DNA of 33,944 nucleotides from assembly GCA_003852775.1 (NCBI GenBank), contig RDDZ01000027.1:1-33944 (forward strand), written 5' to 3'. Both the position numbers and the translations under genes were made by a program. How positions within the stretch are numbered: the stretch's first letter is position 1; every line of letters begins with the position of its first letter. Shown here piece by piece: positions 14,964 to 23,383 of the stretch. The notes under the pieces were generated by a model that was given only the letters and a program-made list of their open reading frames with translations, ran no database searches and was not told the DNA's origin. Source of the DNA: Microbacteriaceae bacterium (GTDB lineage: Bacteria; Actinomycetota; Actinomycetes; Actinomycetales; Microbacteriaceae).

Positions 14964-16400
14964 ATGCCCTACGAGTTCGAGCGGACCCAACGCATCGCCG
15001 TCCTCGGAGGGGGGCCGGGCGGTTACGAAGCCGCCCTCACGGGAGCGCAGCTCGGAGCGGAGGTCACGCTCGTCGAACGCGCGGGCGTCGGCGGCGCCGC
15101 GGTGCTCACCGACGTCGTCCCGTCGAAGTCGCTCATCGCGACCGCGGGAGCCGCGACGGATGTCGGCCAGGCCGCCGACCTCGGGGTGCAGTTCTTCACG
15201 CGCACCGAGAAGGGCCGCGCCGTGCGGCCCGAGGTCACCGTCAACCTCGCTGCCGTCAACCAGCGGCTCATGCTCCTCGCGCGCCAGCAGTCCGAGGACA
15301 TGAAGTCGCAGCTCATCAAGGCGGGTGTGCGCATCGTCACGGGCGACGGCCGCCTCGACGGCCCCGACCGTCTCGTCGTCTCCACGGGCAAGGGCAAGAA
15401 GCGCGTCGACTTCGACGAGATCGCCGCCGACACGCTCGTCGTCGCGGTCGGTGCGAGCCCCCGCATCCTGCCGAGCGCGAAGCCCGACGGCAAGCGCATC
15501 CTCACCTGGACCCAGCTCTACAACCTCGACGAGGTGCCCGAGCACCTCATCGTCGTCGGCTCCGGCGTCACGGGCGCCGAGTTCGCATCCGCCTACCTCG
15601 CGCTCGGCGCGCAGGTCACGCTCGTCTCGAGCCGCGACCAGGTGCTCCCGGGCGAGGACGCCGACGCCGCCCGCGTCATCGAGAACGTCTTCGTGCGCGG
15701 CGGCATGAAGGTGCTCTCGAAGTCCCGCATGCAGTCCGTCGAGCGCTCGGGCGACGGCGTCGTCGTGACGCTCGCCGACGGCCGCGCGGTCGAGGGCTCC
15801 CACTGCCTCCTCGCGGTCGGCTCGGTGCCGAACACCGCGGGCATCGGTCTCGAGGAGGCGGGCGTGCAGCTCACCGAGTCGGGCCACATCCGCGTCAACC
15901 GCGTCGCGCGCACCTCGATGCCGATGATCTACGGCGTCGGCGACTGCTCCGACTTCTTGCCGCTCGCATCCGTCGCCTCGATGCAGGGCCGCACGGCCGT
16001 GTTCCACGCGATGGGCGACGCCGTGAACCCCACCGAGCTGCGCAACGTGACGAGCAACATCTTCACGCACCCCGAGGTCGCCACGGTCGGCTGGTCGCAG
16101 AAGCAGATCGAGGACGGCATCGCCCAGGGCGAGATCTACAAGCTGCCGCTCGCGTCGAACCCGCGCGCCAAGATGGAGGGCATCAAGGACGGCTTCGTGA
16201 AGCTGTTCGCCCGCACCGGCTCGGGCACGGTCATCGGCGGCGTCGTCGTGGCCCCGAAGGCGTCGGACCTCATCCTGCCGATCGCGCTCGCGGTCGAGCA
16301 CCGTCTCACGGTCGACCAGCTCGCGCGCGCCTTCTCCGTCTACCCGTCGCTCTCGGGCGCGGTGACGGATGCCGCCCGCGCCATGCACATCGTCAGCTGA
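14964..16400 (+). CDS. lpdA: LpdA-like NAD(P)H quinone dehydrogenase (disulfide-less flavoprotein)
   Basis: A 478-residue FAD-dependent pyridine-nucleotide oxidoreductase built like dihydrolipoamide dehydrogenase: FAD motif GGGPGGYEAA (15-24), NAD(P) motif VVGSGVTGAEFASAY, FAD-binding YGVGDCSDFLPLA and a dimerisation domain. The redox-active CxxxxC is absent: the usual GGTCLNVGCIPSK region reads GGAAVLTDVVPSK, with Ala46 and Val51 in place of the cysteines. The C-terminal His-Glu pair is also lost (YPSLSGAVTDAAR). Mycobacterial LpdA (Rv3303c) has the same character and acts as an NAD(P)H:quinone reductase, not as part of a 2-oxoacid dehydrogenase complex. The gene stands alone, divergent from the PNP operon. 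Confidence 0.9.
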   Translation: MPYEFERTQRIAVLGGGPGGYEAALTGAQLGAEVTLVERAGVGGAAVLTDVVPSKSLIATAGAATDVGQAADLGVQFFTRTEKGRAVRPEVTVNLAAVNQRLMLLARQQSEDMKSQLIKAGVRIVTGDGRLDGPDRLVVSTGKGKKRVDFDEIAADTLVVAVGASPRILPSAKPDGKRILTWTQLYNLDEVPEHLIVVGSGVTGAEFASAYLALGAQVTLVSSRDQVLPGEDADAARVIENVFVRGGMKVLSKSRMQSVERSGDGVVVTLADGRAVEGSHCLLAVGSVPNTAGIGLEEAGVQLTESGHIRVNRVARTSMPMIYGVGDCSDFLPLASVASMQGRTAVFHAMGDAVNPTELRNVTSNIFTHPEVATVGWSQKQIEDGIAQGEIYKLPLASNPRAKMEGIKDGFVKLFARTGSGTVIGGVVVAPKASDLILPIALAVEHRLTVDQLARAFSVYPSLSGAVTDAARAMHIVS

Positions 16401-16451
16401 CCCGCGCGATCCGGCGTCCGCATCCGCCCCGCCACCGCCGCGACCCGAGGC

Positions 16452-16507
16452 GAGGTGCCACTTCCGGTCGCCTGACCCGCCGCCGGGGCGACGGAAAGTG
16501 ACACCTC
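16452..16507. repeat. 56-bp palindromic repeat, copy 5
   Basis: The arms 16452-16471 and 16488-16507 pair with 3 mismatches in 20 around a 16-bp loop. It lies between the convergent ends of lpdA (16400) and the acyl-CoA carboxylase alpha gene (16516), almost 9 kb from the other four copies, which shows the family is dispersed. A bidirectional terminator role fits this site. Confidence 0.9.
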
Positions 16508-16515
16508 GGGTGGGA

Positions 16516-18273
16516 TCAGCCGGCGATCGTCAGGAGCAGGTGGCCGGACGAGACCGTCGAGCCGACGGGGGCGTCGACCTTGCCGACCGTGCCGTCCTTG
16601 TGGGCCGTGAGTGGCTGCTCCATCTTCATCGCCTCGAGCACGACCACGAGGTCGCCCTTGACGACCTTGTCGCCCTCGGCGACCGCGACCTTGACGACGG
16701 TCGCCTGCATGGGCGCCTTCACCTCGTCGCCGGATGCCGTGGAGACCGCGCGCGAGCCGCCGCGGCGACGCGGGGGCGGGGGAGCGGCGACCGTGGCGGA
16801 CGGCAGGAGGGTCGTCGGCAGCGACACCGCGACGCGCTTGCCCTCGACCTCGACGACGACCGAGTGGCGCTTCTCGGGGGCCGACGGCTCGGCGAGCACG
16901 CCGCCCCACGGCTCGAGGTCTCCCGAGAACTCGGTCTCGATCCAGCGCGTGTAGACGCCGAACTCGCCGTCGGGCGCCGTGAAGGCGGGGTCGCGCACGA
17001 TCGCCCGGTGGAACGGGATGACCGTCGGCAGGCCCGCGACCTCGAACTCGTCGAGGGCGCGACGGGCGCGCTCGAGGGCGTCCTCACGCGTCGACCCGGT
17101 CACGATGAGCTTCGCGAGGAGCGAGTCGAAGGCGCCGGAGATCTCGTCGCCCGTCGTGACGCCCGAGTCGATGCGCACGCCGGGGCCGCCGGGGTAGCGG
17201 ATGGCCTGGATGGGGCCGGGCGTCGGCAGGAAGTTGCGGCCCGGGTCCTCGCCGTTGATGCGGAACTCGATCGAGTGGCCGCGCGTCACCGGGTCCGGGT
17301 AGTCGAGGATGCCGCCCTCGGCGATGCGGAACTGCTCGCGCACGAGGTCGATGCCGGTGACCTCCTCCGAGACCGGGTGCTCGACCTGGAGGCGCGTGTT
17401 GACCTCGAGGAAGGAGACGGTGCCGTCGAGCCCGATGAGGAACTCGCACGTGCCGGCGCCGACGTAGCCGACCTCCTTGAGGATGGCCTTCGACGAGCTG
17501 TAGAGCAGCTCGCGCTGCTCGTCGGTGAGGAACGGCGCGGGCGCCTCCTCGACGAGCTTCTGGTGGCGGCGCTGGAGCGAGCAGTCGCGCGTCGACACGA
17601 CGACGACGTTGCCCTCGGCGTCGGCGAGGCACTGGGTCTCGACGTGGCGGGGCTTGTCGAGGTACTTCTCGACGAAGCACTCGCCGCGCCCGAACGCCGC
17701 GACGGCCTCGCGGGTGGCCGACTCGAAGAGCTCGGGCACCTCCTCGCGCGTGCGGGCGACCTTGAGGCCGCGTCCGCCGCCGCCGAAGGCCGCCTTGATC
17801 GCGACGGGGAGTCCGTGCTGGTCGACGAACTCGAGCACCTCGTCGGCGCCCGAGACGGGGTTGAGGGTTCCGGGGGCGAGCGGGGCCCCCACCTTCTCGG
17901 CCACGTGGCGGGCCGACACCTTGTCGCCGAGGCGCTCGATGGCCTCCGGCGAGGGGCCGATCCAGATGAGGCCGGCGTCGATGACGGCGCGGGCGAAGTC
18001 GGCGTTCTCGGCGAGGAAGCCGTAGCCGGGGTGCACGGCGTCGGCGCCGGAGCGGCGCGCGACCGAGAGGAGCTTCTCGATGACGAGGTAGGTGGTGGCG
18101 CTCGTCGAGCCGTCGAGGGCGTAGGCCTCGTCCGCGAGGACCACGTGCCGCGCGTTGCGGTCCTGGTCCGAGTAGACGGCGACGGATGCGATTCCGGCGT
18201 CGCGGGCGGCGCGGATGACGCGCACCGCGATCTCCCCCCGATTCGCGATGAGGACCTTCGAGATACGAGGCAT
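16516..18273 (-). CDS. acyl-CoA carboxylase alpha subunit (biotin carboxylase + biotin carrier)
   Basis: A 585-residue fusion. The biotin carboxylase part (about 1-450) has [19 protein letters not shown], the ATP-grasp loop [10 protein letters not shown] and [19 protein letters not shown] linker of about 60 residues rich in Pro/Arg/Ala precedes the C-terminal biotinyl domain with EAMKMEQ; Lys550 is the biotin site. It carboxylates biotin with ATP and bicarbonate; the beta subunit at 23918-25516 transfers the carboxyl to acetyl- or propionyl-CoA for fatty acid or methylmalonyl-CoA synthesis. Alpha is encoded 5.6 kb from beta/epsilon. Biotin ligase is encoded at 26379-27170. TAGGCT (18288-18283) lies 9 nt before the ATG, giving an extremely short leader. 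Confidence 0.95.
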   Translation of the reverse strand: MPRISKVLIANRGEIAVRVIRAARDAGIASVAVYSDQDRNARHVVLADEAYALDGSTSATTYLVIEKLLSVARRSGADAVHPGYGFLAENADFARAVIDAGLIWIGPSPEAIERLGDKVSARHVAEKVGAPLAPGTLNPVSGADEVLEFVDQHGLPVAIKAAFGGGGRGLKVARTREEVPELFESATREAVAAFGRGECFVEKYLDKPRHVETQCLADAEGNVVVVSTRDCSLQRRHQKLVEEAPAPFLTDEQRELLYSSSKAILKEVGYVGAGTCEFLIGLDGTVSFLEVNTRLQVEHPVSEEVTGIDLVREQFRIAEGGILDYPDPVTRGHSIEFRINGEDPGRNFLPTPGPIQAIRYPGGPGVRIDSGVTTGDEISGAFDSLLAKLIVTGSTREDALERARRALDEFEVAGLPTVIPFHRAIVRDPAFTAPDGEFGVYTRWIETEFSGDLEPWGGVLAEPSAPEKRHSVVVEVEGKRVAVSLPTTLLPSATVAAPPPPRRRGGSRAVSTASGDEVKAPMQATVVKVAVAEGDKVVKGDLVVVLEAMKMEQPLTAHKDGTVGKVDAPVGSTVSSGHLLLTIAG

Positions 18274-18282
18274 AGTGTCCCC

Positions 18283-18288
18283 AGCCTA
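18283..18288 (-). promoter_or_regulatory. -10 box for acyl-CoA carboxylase alpha
   Basis: TAGGCT on the reverse strand, 9 nt before the ATG at 18273. The identical hexamer precedes the beta-subunit gene and birA, the other two parts of the biotin-carboxylase set. Confidence 0.5.
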
Positions 18289-18373
18289 GGGGCCGCGATA
18301 TGCCGATCCCTTGTCGGGCAGGCACAAACCCGCGAGGGCGGCTTGCGTCCGGTCTACAACGCCGCCGTGCGCG

Positions 18374-19000
18374 TCAGCGGTTCCAGAGGTCGGTCCACTC
18401 GACCCCGAGCGAGCGCACGAGCGTGCGCAGGTACGGCACGCTGAGCCCCACGACCGTGTGCGGGTCGCCCTCGATGCGATCGATGAACCCGGCGCCCTTC
18501 GAGTCGATCGTGAACGCGCCGGCGACCTCGAGCGGTTCGCCCGTGGCGATGTAGGCGTCGATCTCCTCGTCGGTGATGTCGGATGCGAAGTGCACCACGG
18601 AGCTCGTCGCCCCGCCGACCGCACGTCCGAGCAGACCGCCGCGCGCGTCGATGAGCCAATGCCCGGAGTGCAGCACGCCCGACCGTCCGCGCTGGGCGCG
18701 CCAGCGTTCGCGCGCCGTCTCGGGCAGGTGCGGCTTGCCGTGCACGACGCCGTCGATCTCGAACGCCGAGTCGCCGCCGAGCACGAGTCCGTCGAGCCCG
18801 CCCTCGTCGACGAGGCGCTCAGCCACCGCCTCCGCCTTCGCGCGCGCGAGGTGGGTCACGAACTCGTCCGGGTCCTGCGGCCCCGCCGCCGCGGCCACGG
18901 CGTCCTCGTCGACGTGCGAGGGCACGGGGACGGGTTCGATGCCGACGGCGCGGAGCGTCGCGAGACGGGCCGGGGAGGTGGAGGCCAGGTACAGCCGCAC
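18374..19000 (-). CDS. maf: Maf-family nucleoside triphosphate pyrophosphatase
   Basis: A 208-residue Maf protein, which hydrolyses modified or non-canonical nucleoside triphosphates (dTTP, UTP and modified pyrimidines in family members) to the monophosphate. The N-terminal LASTSPARLATL replaces the usual SxSPRR; GGDSAFEIDGVVHGKP corresponds to the catalytic ADTVV...GKP loop, here with Gly-Asp-Ser rather than Ala-Asp-Thr. The aspartate is kept. The start is a GTG with AGGAG on the reverse strand (19009-19005) a few bases ahead. Start codons of this gene and the divergent methyltransferase are only 20 bp apart, so their promoters overlap the opposing coding starts. Confidence 0.88.
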   Translation of the reverse strand: MRLYLASTSPARLATLRAVGIEPVPVPSHVDEDAVAAAAGPQDPDEFVTHLARAKAEAVAERLVDEGGLDGLVLGGDSAFEIDGVVHGKPHLPETARERWRAQRGRSGVLHSGHWLIDARGGLLGRAVGGATSSVVHFASDITDEEIDAYIATGEPLEVAGAFTIDSKGAGFIDRIEGDPHTVVGLSVPYLRTLVRSLGVEWTDLWNR

Positions 19001-19008
19001 GGGGCTCC

Positions 19009-19014
19009 TATGCT
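19009..19014 (+). promoter_or_regulatory. -10 box for the RNA methyltransferase gene
   Basis: TATGCT with 6 nt to the ATG at 19021: leaderless layout. It lies within the 20-bp gap between two divergent start codons and overlaps the ribosome binding site of maf on the other strand. Confidence 0.5.
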
Positions 19015-19020
19015 CGAAGG

Positions 19021-20250
19021 ATGGGTGACATGCAGGGCCGCGAGGTCGAGGTCGAGGCTACCAACATCGCCCACGGCGGTTACGGCGTGGCCCGGCTCGA
19101 CGGGCGCGTGATCTTCGTCGCGGATGCGATCCCCGGCGAGCGCGTCCGCGCGCGCATCTCCGACGACCGGAAGCCGCGCTTCTGGTGGGCCGACACGGTC
19201 GAGGTGCTCGACGCGAGCCCGCACCGGCGTCCGCACCTGTGGCCGGAGGCCGACGTGTCGCGCGATCCCGCCGAGCGCCCGGGCGGCGCCGACTTCGGCC
19301 ACATCGAGCCCGCGCACCAGCGCGCCCTCAAGGCGCACGTCATCACGGACTCCCTCGCCCGCATGGCGCGCATCGAGCGCGAGGTCGAGGTGGAGGCGGT
19401 CGACGGCCCGGCCGACGGCGGCGGGTGGCGCACGCGCGAGCGTCTGCACGTCGCCGACGACGGCACGATCGGGCCGTACGCGGCCCGCTCGCACCGCGTC
19501 GTCCCCGTGGCCGATCTCCCGCTCGGCACGCCCGAGCTGCGCGAGGCCGCGCCCCTGCGCGAACGGATGCCGGAGCACGCGGGCGGCGCCGTCGAGGTGC
19601 TCGCGCCGAGCGTGGGCGGCGCGCGCCTCATCCTCGGCAAGCAGGCGCCGACGGTCATTCGCGAGCGCGTGGGCGACCGCGAGTTCCGCGTCGACGACGC
19701 GGGCTTCTGGCAGGTGCACGCCGCGGCGCCGCTGACCCTCACGCGCGCCGTGCAGGAGGCGATCGACGAGGCGCTCTTCGAGCCCCGCGCGGCGAACCTC
19801 GACCTCTACGGCGGCGTCGGGCTGCTCGCGGCGGCGGTGGGCGACCGCTTCGGCTCCACCGTGCGCATCACCTCCGTCGAGTCCGACCCGCGTGCGACCG
19901 AGCACGCGCAGGAGAACCTCGCCGACTGGCTCGGCGCGCAGGCGGTCACGGCGCGCGTCGAGCGCTGGGTGCGCGGCCTCGCGGACGCCTCGGCGGCGGA
20001 GCGGGCCCGTCTCGCGGCCGCGACCGTCGTGCTCGATCCGCCGAGGTCGGGTGCGGGGCGCGAGGTGCTCGAGGCGGTCACCGCGGTGGGCCCGGCGCAG
20101 CTCGTCTACGTCGCGTGCGACCCGGTGGCGTTCGCGCGCGACGCGGGGGTGCTGCGCGAGCTCGGCTACGAGCTCACGACGCTGCGGGCGTTCGACCTGT
20201 TCCCGAGCACGCATCACGTGGAGGCCGTCGGCGCGTTCGTCCGCCCCTGA
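19021..20250 (+). CDS. TrmA/RumA-family class I SAM-dependent RNA methyltransferase (cysteine-poor)
   Basis: A 409-residue protein of the 5-methyluridine RNA methyltransferase family. Residues about 1-65 form a TRAM RNA-binding domain (GREVEVEATNIAHGGYGVAR). The SAM-binding fold includes NLDLYGGVGLLAAAVG and VVLDPPRSGAGREVLE. The catalytic nucleophile is Cys366 in YVACDPVAFARD and the general base is Glu401 in THHVEAVG. The four cysteines that bind the [4Fe-4S] cluster in RumA are missing: the region after SPHRRPHLWP has none. Such cluster-less members are known in actinobacteria. The target (tRNA U54 or a 23S rRNA uridine) cannot be decided from the sequence. Confidence 0.9.
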   Translation: MGDMQGREVEVEATNIAHGGYGVARLDGRVIFVADAIPGERVRARISDDRKPRFWWADTVEVLDASPHRRPHLWPEADVSRDPAERPGGADFGHIEPAHQRALKAHVITDSLARMARIEREVEVEAVDGPADGGGWRTRERLHVADDGTIGPYAARSHRVVPVADLPLGTPELREAAPLRERMPEHAGGAVEVLAPSVGGARLILGKQAPTVIRERVGDREFRVDDAGFWQVHAAAPLTLTRAVQEAIDEALFEPRAANLDLYGGVGLLAAAVGDRFGSTVRITSVESDPRATEHAQENLADWLGAQAVTARVERWVRGLADASAAERARLAAATVVLDPPRSGAGREVLEAVTAVGPAQLVYVACDPVAFARDAGVLRELGYELTTLRAFDLFPSTHHVEAVGAFVRP

Positions 20251-20251
20251 C

Positions 20252-20271
20252 GGTGGACAGCCCGTTCCACC
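20252..20271 (+). terminator. weak hairpin after the methyltransferase gene
   Basis: GGTGGA (20252-20257) pairs with TCCACC (20266-20271) around an 8-nt loop, directly after the stop codon. The stem is only 6 bp and no T-run follows. Confidence 0.3.
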
Positions 20272-20291
20272 CCCGCGTGCCCGTGCCGCGC

Positions 20292-20297
20292 TACGAT
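20292..20297 (+). promoter_or_regulatory. -10 box of the response regulator operon
   Basis: TACGAT would give a start of transcription near 20304 and a leader of about 33 nt containing the ribosome binding site GGAGAG (20328-20333). In contrast to many neighbours, this operon appears to have a conventional leader. Confidence 0.4.
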
Positions 20298-20336
20298 GAG
20301 CCGCGGGCGACCCCCCGAACCCGACCTGGAGAGAGC

Positions 20337-21032
20337 ATGAGCACCGTGGTGGATCGATCCGAGACAGGCACCGAGGCGCGACCCGCGCGCGTGGCGGTCG
20401 TCGACGACCACGAGTCGGTCCGGGTCGGCCTCAAGGCCGCGTTCGTCGAGGCCGGCCACGATTTCGCGCTCGCCGCCCCCAACGTCCCCGAGCTCATCGC
20501 GGGTCTCGCCGGCCGCGAGGTCGACGTCGTCGTGCTCGACCTCTCGCTCGGCGACGGCTCGAGCGTCACCCAGAACGTCAAGAGCGTGCAGGCCATCGGC
20601 GCGCCCGTGCTCGTGCACTCGATCGCCGACCGCGTGGACCTCGTGCGCGAGGCGCTCGCCGCCGGGGCGGCGGGCGTCATCCCGAAGTCCGCCTCGATGC
20701 GCACGGTCGTGACCGCGGCCGCGACGGTCGCGCGCGGCGAGGTGCTCAACAACCTCGAGTGGGCGAGCGCGATCGACGCCGACCGCGACTTCGCGAAGGC
20801 CGAGCTCGGACGCCGCGAGCGCGAGATCCTGCACCTGTACGCCTCGGGCCTGCCGCTCAAGACCGCCGCCGAGCAGCTCGGCATCGGCTACTCGACGGCC
20901 CGCGAGTACCTCGACCGCATCCGCGCCAAGTACGTCGAGGTGGGGCGCCCCGCGCCCACCAAGGTCGACCTCCTCCGTCGGGCGGTCGAAGACGGCATCC
21001 TGCCGGGTCTCGACGCCGACGGCGATGGCTGA
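20337..21032 (+). CDS. LuxR/NarL-type response regulator
   Basis: A 231-residue two-component regulator. The receiver domain (about 17-135) has the acidic pair DD (VVDDHESVRVG), the phospho-acceptor Asp68 in VVVLDLSLGDG and Lys117 in VIPKSAS. The C-terminal helix-turn-helix (about 160-215) contains LGRREREILHLYASGLPLKTAAEQLGIG (split here at GLPLK by a turn) and the recognition helix YSTAREYLDRIRAKY, which departs from the usual STVKTHL pattern. A good ribosome binding site (GGAGAG) precedes the ATG. The stop lies 8 nt inside the start of the kinase gene, so the three genes from here to 23306 form one operon. The signal and targets are unknown. Confidence 0.92.
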   Translation: MSTVVDRSETGTEARPARVAVVDDHESVRVGLKAAFVEAGHDFALAAPNVPELIAGLAGREVDVVVLDLSLGDGSSVTQNVKSVQAIGAPVLVHSIADRVDLVREALAAGAAGVIPKSASMRTVVTAAATVARGEVLNNLEWASAIDADRDFAKAELGRREREILHLYASGLPLKTAAEQLGIGYSTAREYLDRIRAKYVEVGRPAPTKVDLLRRAVEDGILPGLDADGDG

Positions 21033-22254
21033 CGCTCTCGCGACTCCCGCCGAGGTGCCGCGGGGGAGGGCCGTCCGCAACCCCCTGAGCCTCGTGCGGG
21101 TCACGACGGCGATCGCCCGCACCGCCGCGGGCTTCGGCATCGCGTTCATGCTGCAGTCGATCCCCGCGATCGTCGAGCAGCTGCCCAACATGCACCCCGT
21201 GTGGTCGATCGCGATGGTCGGCACCTTCGTCGCGGCGCTCACCTTCACGGCCGTCACCTCGGCGTTCGGACGCTGGATGCGCACGGGCCACGTGACCTTC
21301 GCGGTCGTCTACCTCGTGGCGCTCCTCAGCTGGCCGTTCGCGGTGCTCGACCCGGCGGAGGCGCCGACCCAGAGCTACTGGCTCTACTACACGCTCACGA
21401 TCGCGACGGCGATGGCGACCGTCGGCCTCGGCATCCGGCTGGCGACCGTCTACGTCGTCGTCGTGCCGCTCATCTACGGCCTCATCCGGATCACGCCGCC
21501 GGGCGGCGGGGTCTCGATCACCCAGTCGGTGCTCGACTCGGTGTACGCCATCATCCTCGGCGGCGCGATCACGATCCTCACCGCGATCCTCCGCAACGCG
21601 GCCTCCTCGGTCGACCGCGCGCAGGCGACGGCGCTCGAGCGCTACGGGCACGCCGTGCGCCAGCACGCGATCGAGGCAGAGCGCGTGCAGGTCGACGCGA
21701 TCGTGCACGACAGCGTGCTCACGACGCTGCTCTCGGCCGCGCGGGCGGACTCCGCGGAGGCCAAGGAGCTCGCGGCGCACATGGCGGGCAACGCCATCGG
21801 TCACCTTCGCGAGGCGGTCACGGAGGCTCCGCAGGGCGACGCCGAGGTGTCGGTCGCGGCGCTCGCGAACCGCATCGCGGATGCCGCGGCGGCCCTGTCG
21901 GAACCCGTCCGCGTCGACGCCGACGGCGTGGGCTTCGGCCGCATCCCCGTCGCCGTCGCGGAGGCCCTCTACTCCGCGGCTGTGCAGGCGATGGTCAACA
22001 GCCTCCAGCACGCGGGCGGTCACGTCGACCGCTGGGCCGTCATCCGGGGCGGCGCCGACGACCTCGTCATCGAGGTCGGCGACCGCGGCGTCGGCTTCGA
22101 GCCGGACGCCGTGCCGACCGAGCGCCTCGGCGTGCGCGTGTCGATCCTCGAGCGCGTCGCGAGCGTCGGCGGCGCCGCGGTCATCGACACGGCGGTCGGC
22201 GGCGGGACGGTCGTCGCGCTGCACTGGCCCGCGCCGAAGGGGGGACGGTCATGA
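21025..22254 (+). CDS. membrane sensor histidine kinase
   Basis: A 409-residue sensor kinase. Roughly six hydrophobic helices fill residues 25-190, with no large extracytoplasmic domain. A helix with AERVQVDAIVHDSVLTTLL follows; His228 is the candidate phosphorylation site (HDSVL matches the HisKA_3-like pattern). The ATPase domain has an N-box around Asn325 (AMVNSLQHAGG), a G-box GDRGVGF (352-358) and ERLGVRVSI. It overlaps the response regulator by 8 nt and the next gene by 4 nt. The compact membrane sensor suggests a signal sensed in or at the membrane. Family known; stimulus unknown. Confidence 0.88.
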   Translation: MADALATPAEVPRGRAVRNPLSLVRVTTAIARTAAGFGIAFMLQSIPAIVEQLPNMHPVWSIAMVGTFVAALTFTAVTSAFGRWMRTGHVTFAVVYLVALLSWPFAVLDPAEAPTQSYWLYYTLTIATAMATVGLGIRLATVYVVVVPLIYGLIRITPPGGGVSITQSVLDSVYAIILGGAITILTAILRNAASSVDRAQATALERYGHAVRQHAIEAERVQVDAIVHDSVLTTLLSAARADSAEAKELAAHMAGNAIGHLREAVTEAPQGDAEVSVAALANRIADAAAALSEPVRVDADGVGFGRIPVAVAEALYSAAVQAMVNSLQHAGGHVDRWAVIRGGADDLVIEVGDRGVGFEPDAVPTERLGVRVSILERVASVGGAAVIDTAVGGGTVVALHWPAPKGGRS

Positions 22255-23306
22255 CGATCGGCGTGCCCCGGGTGCTCATCGTCGCGCTCGCCGCGGTGTT
22301 CTCGGGCTATCACCTCGTGCTCGCGGGCTACTCGCTCACGATGGGCTACGCGAGCGAGCCCGGCGCGGTGGTCGCCGGCATGATCCTCTACGCCGTCGTC
22401 ACGGCCGCCGTGCTGTGGCCGGCGCGGGAGGCGCGGATGCCGATCTGGCTCGCGTCGTTCTCGCTCGGCGTCGCGGTGGCGCTCCCGCCGCTCATCACGG
22501 CCGTGCTCGACCCGGCCCGCCCCGGCGGGAACGGCTACGCCACGTGGTACGTCGCGGCTATCGGCACGCTCATGACGATCACGACCGTGCGCCTGCGTCC
22601 GGGGTTCGCGTGGGCCGGCATCATCTTCCTCGTCGTGCAGACGCTGTTCTGGTCGGGCCCGGGCGCGCTCGGCACGATCGGCGTCATCGGCTCGGCGTCG
22701 TGGGTGGGGGTGGCCCACATCCTCACGAACACCCTCGCGAAGGCCTCGCGCGACTCGGAGCGCTTCGCGCAGGCCGAGCGCGAGGCGACCGAGTGGCAGG
22801 CGGCCCAGGAGGCGCACCTGCACGAGCGCCAGTTCCGGCTCGGGCAGACGAGCGTCATGGCGCTCCCGATGCTGCGCACCATCCGCTCCTCGGGCGGCAA
22901 CCTGACGTCCGCGCAGCGCGCCGAGTGCCTGCACCTCGAGGCGGCCATCCGCGACGAGATCCGCGGCCGTAAGCTGCTCAACGACGCCGTCCGCGAGCAG
23001 GTCATGCTCGCGCGCCGTCGCGGCACGATCGTGACGCTGCTCGACGAGGGCGGCATCGACGACCTCTCCGAGGTCGACCTCGACCGCGTGCTGGGGCGGC
23101 TCGCCCTCGCGCTGCGCGAGACGACGGCCGACCGCGTCATCGCGCGCACGGTGCCCGAGGGCTCGGATGTCGCGGTCACGGTCGTGGGCCTACGCACGGT
23201 CGACGACGAGGCCGTCACCCTGCTGGGCGGCGAGCCGGACGACGAGGTCGAGCTGTGGCTCGAGATCCCGCGGACGGCGGCCAAGCCCGCGGACCCCGCC
23301 GACTGA
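22251..23306 (+). CDS. membrane protein with kinase-like dimerisation region but no ATP-binding boxes (putative pseudokinase)
   Basis: A 351-residue protein, start ATG overlapping the kinase stop (ATGA). It has about five hydrophobic segments in residues 7-160, the same layout as the kinase before it, then a charged helical stretch (about 162-250: SRDSERFAQAEREATEWQAA) leading into a DHp-like helix RQFRLGQTSVMALPMLRTI where the usual phospho-histidine is not evident. The C-terminal ~100 residues have no recognisable N- or G-box and end in an acidic, then Pro/Ala-rich tail. I cannot assign a named family. It looks like a degenerate partner of the histidine kinase, perhaps a heterodimer subunit or an accessory sensor. 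Low-confidence function; the gene itself is clear. Confidence 0.8.
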   Translation: MTIGVPRVLIVALAAVFSGYHLVLAGYSLTMGYASEPGAVVAGMILYAVVTAAVLWPAREARMPIWLASFSLGVAVALPPLITAVLDPARPGGNGYATWYVAAIGTLMTITTVRLRPGFAWAGIIFLVVQTLFWSGPGALGTIGVIGSASWVGVAHILTNTLAKASRDSERFAQAEREATEWQAAQEAHLHERQFRLGQTSVMALPMLRTIRSSGGNLTSAQRAECLHLEAAIRDEIRGRKLLNDAVREQVMLARRRGTIVTLLDEGGIDDLSEVDLDRVLGRLALALRETTADRVIARTVPEGSDVAVTVVGLRTVDDEAVTLLGGEPDDEVELWLEIPRTAAKPADPAD

Positions 23307-23342
23307 GCGGCTGAAGGCGGCGCGTCCGATCCCGGGCAAAGA

Positions 23343-23375
23343 GGAGGGGCCGAACGCTTGGCATCCGGCCCCTCC
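23343..23375 (+). terminator. GC-rich hairpin after the two-component operon
   Basis: GGAGGGGCCG (23343-23352) pairs perfectly with CGGCCCCTCC (23366-23375) around a 13-nt loop, 36 nt after the stop of the membrane protein gene. No T-run follows. It is a likely transcription end point. Confidence 0.6.
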
Positions 23376-23383
23376 GCAAGATT

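Noticed and set aside
14898-16388. 496-codon reverse frame opposite lpdA
   Set aside because: Shadow of lpdA; Arg/Asp/Leu-rich translation without recognisable domains.
16369-18444. 691-codon forward open frame opposite acyl-CoA carboxylase alpha
   Set aside because: Antisense to a complete biotin carboxylase gene with all motifs; low-complexity translation.
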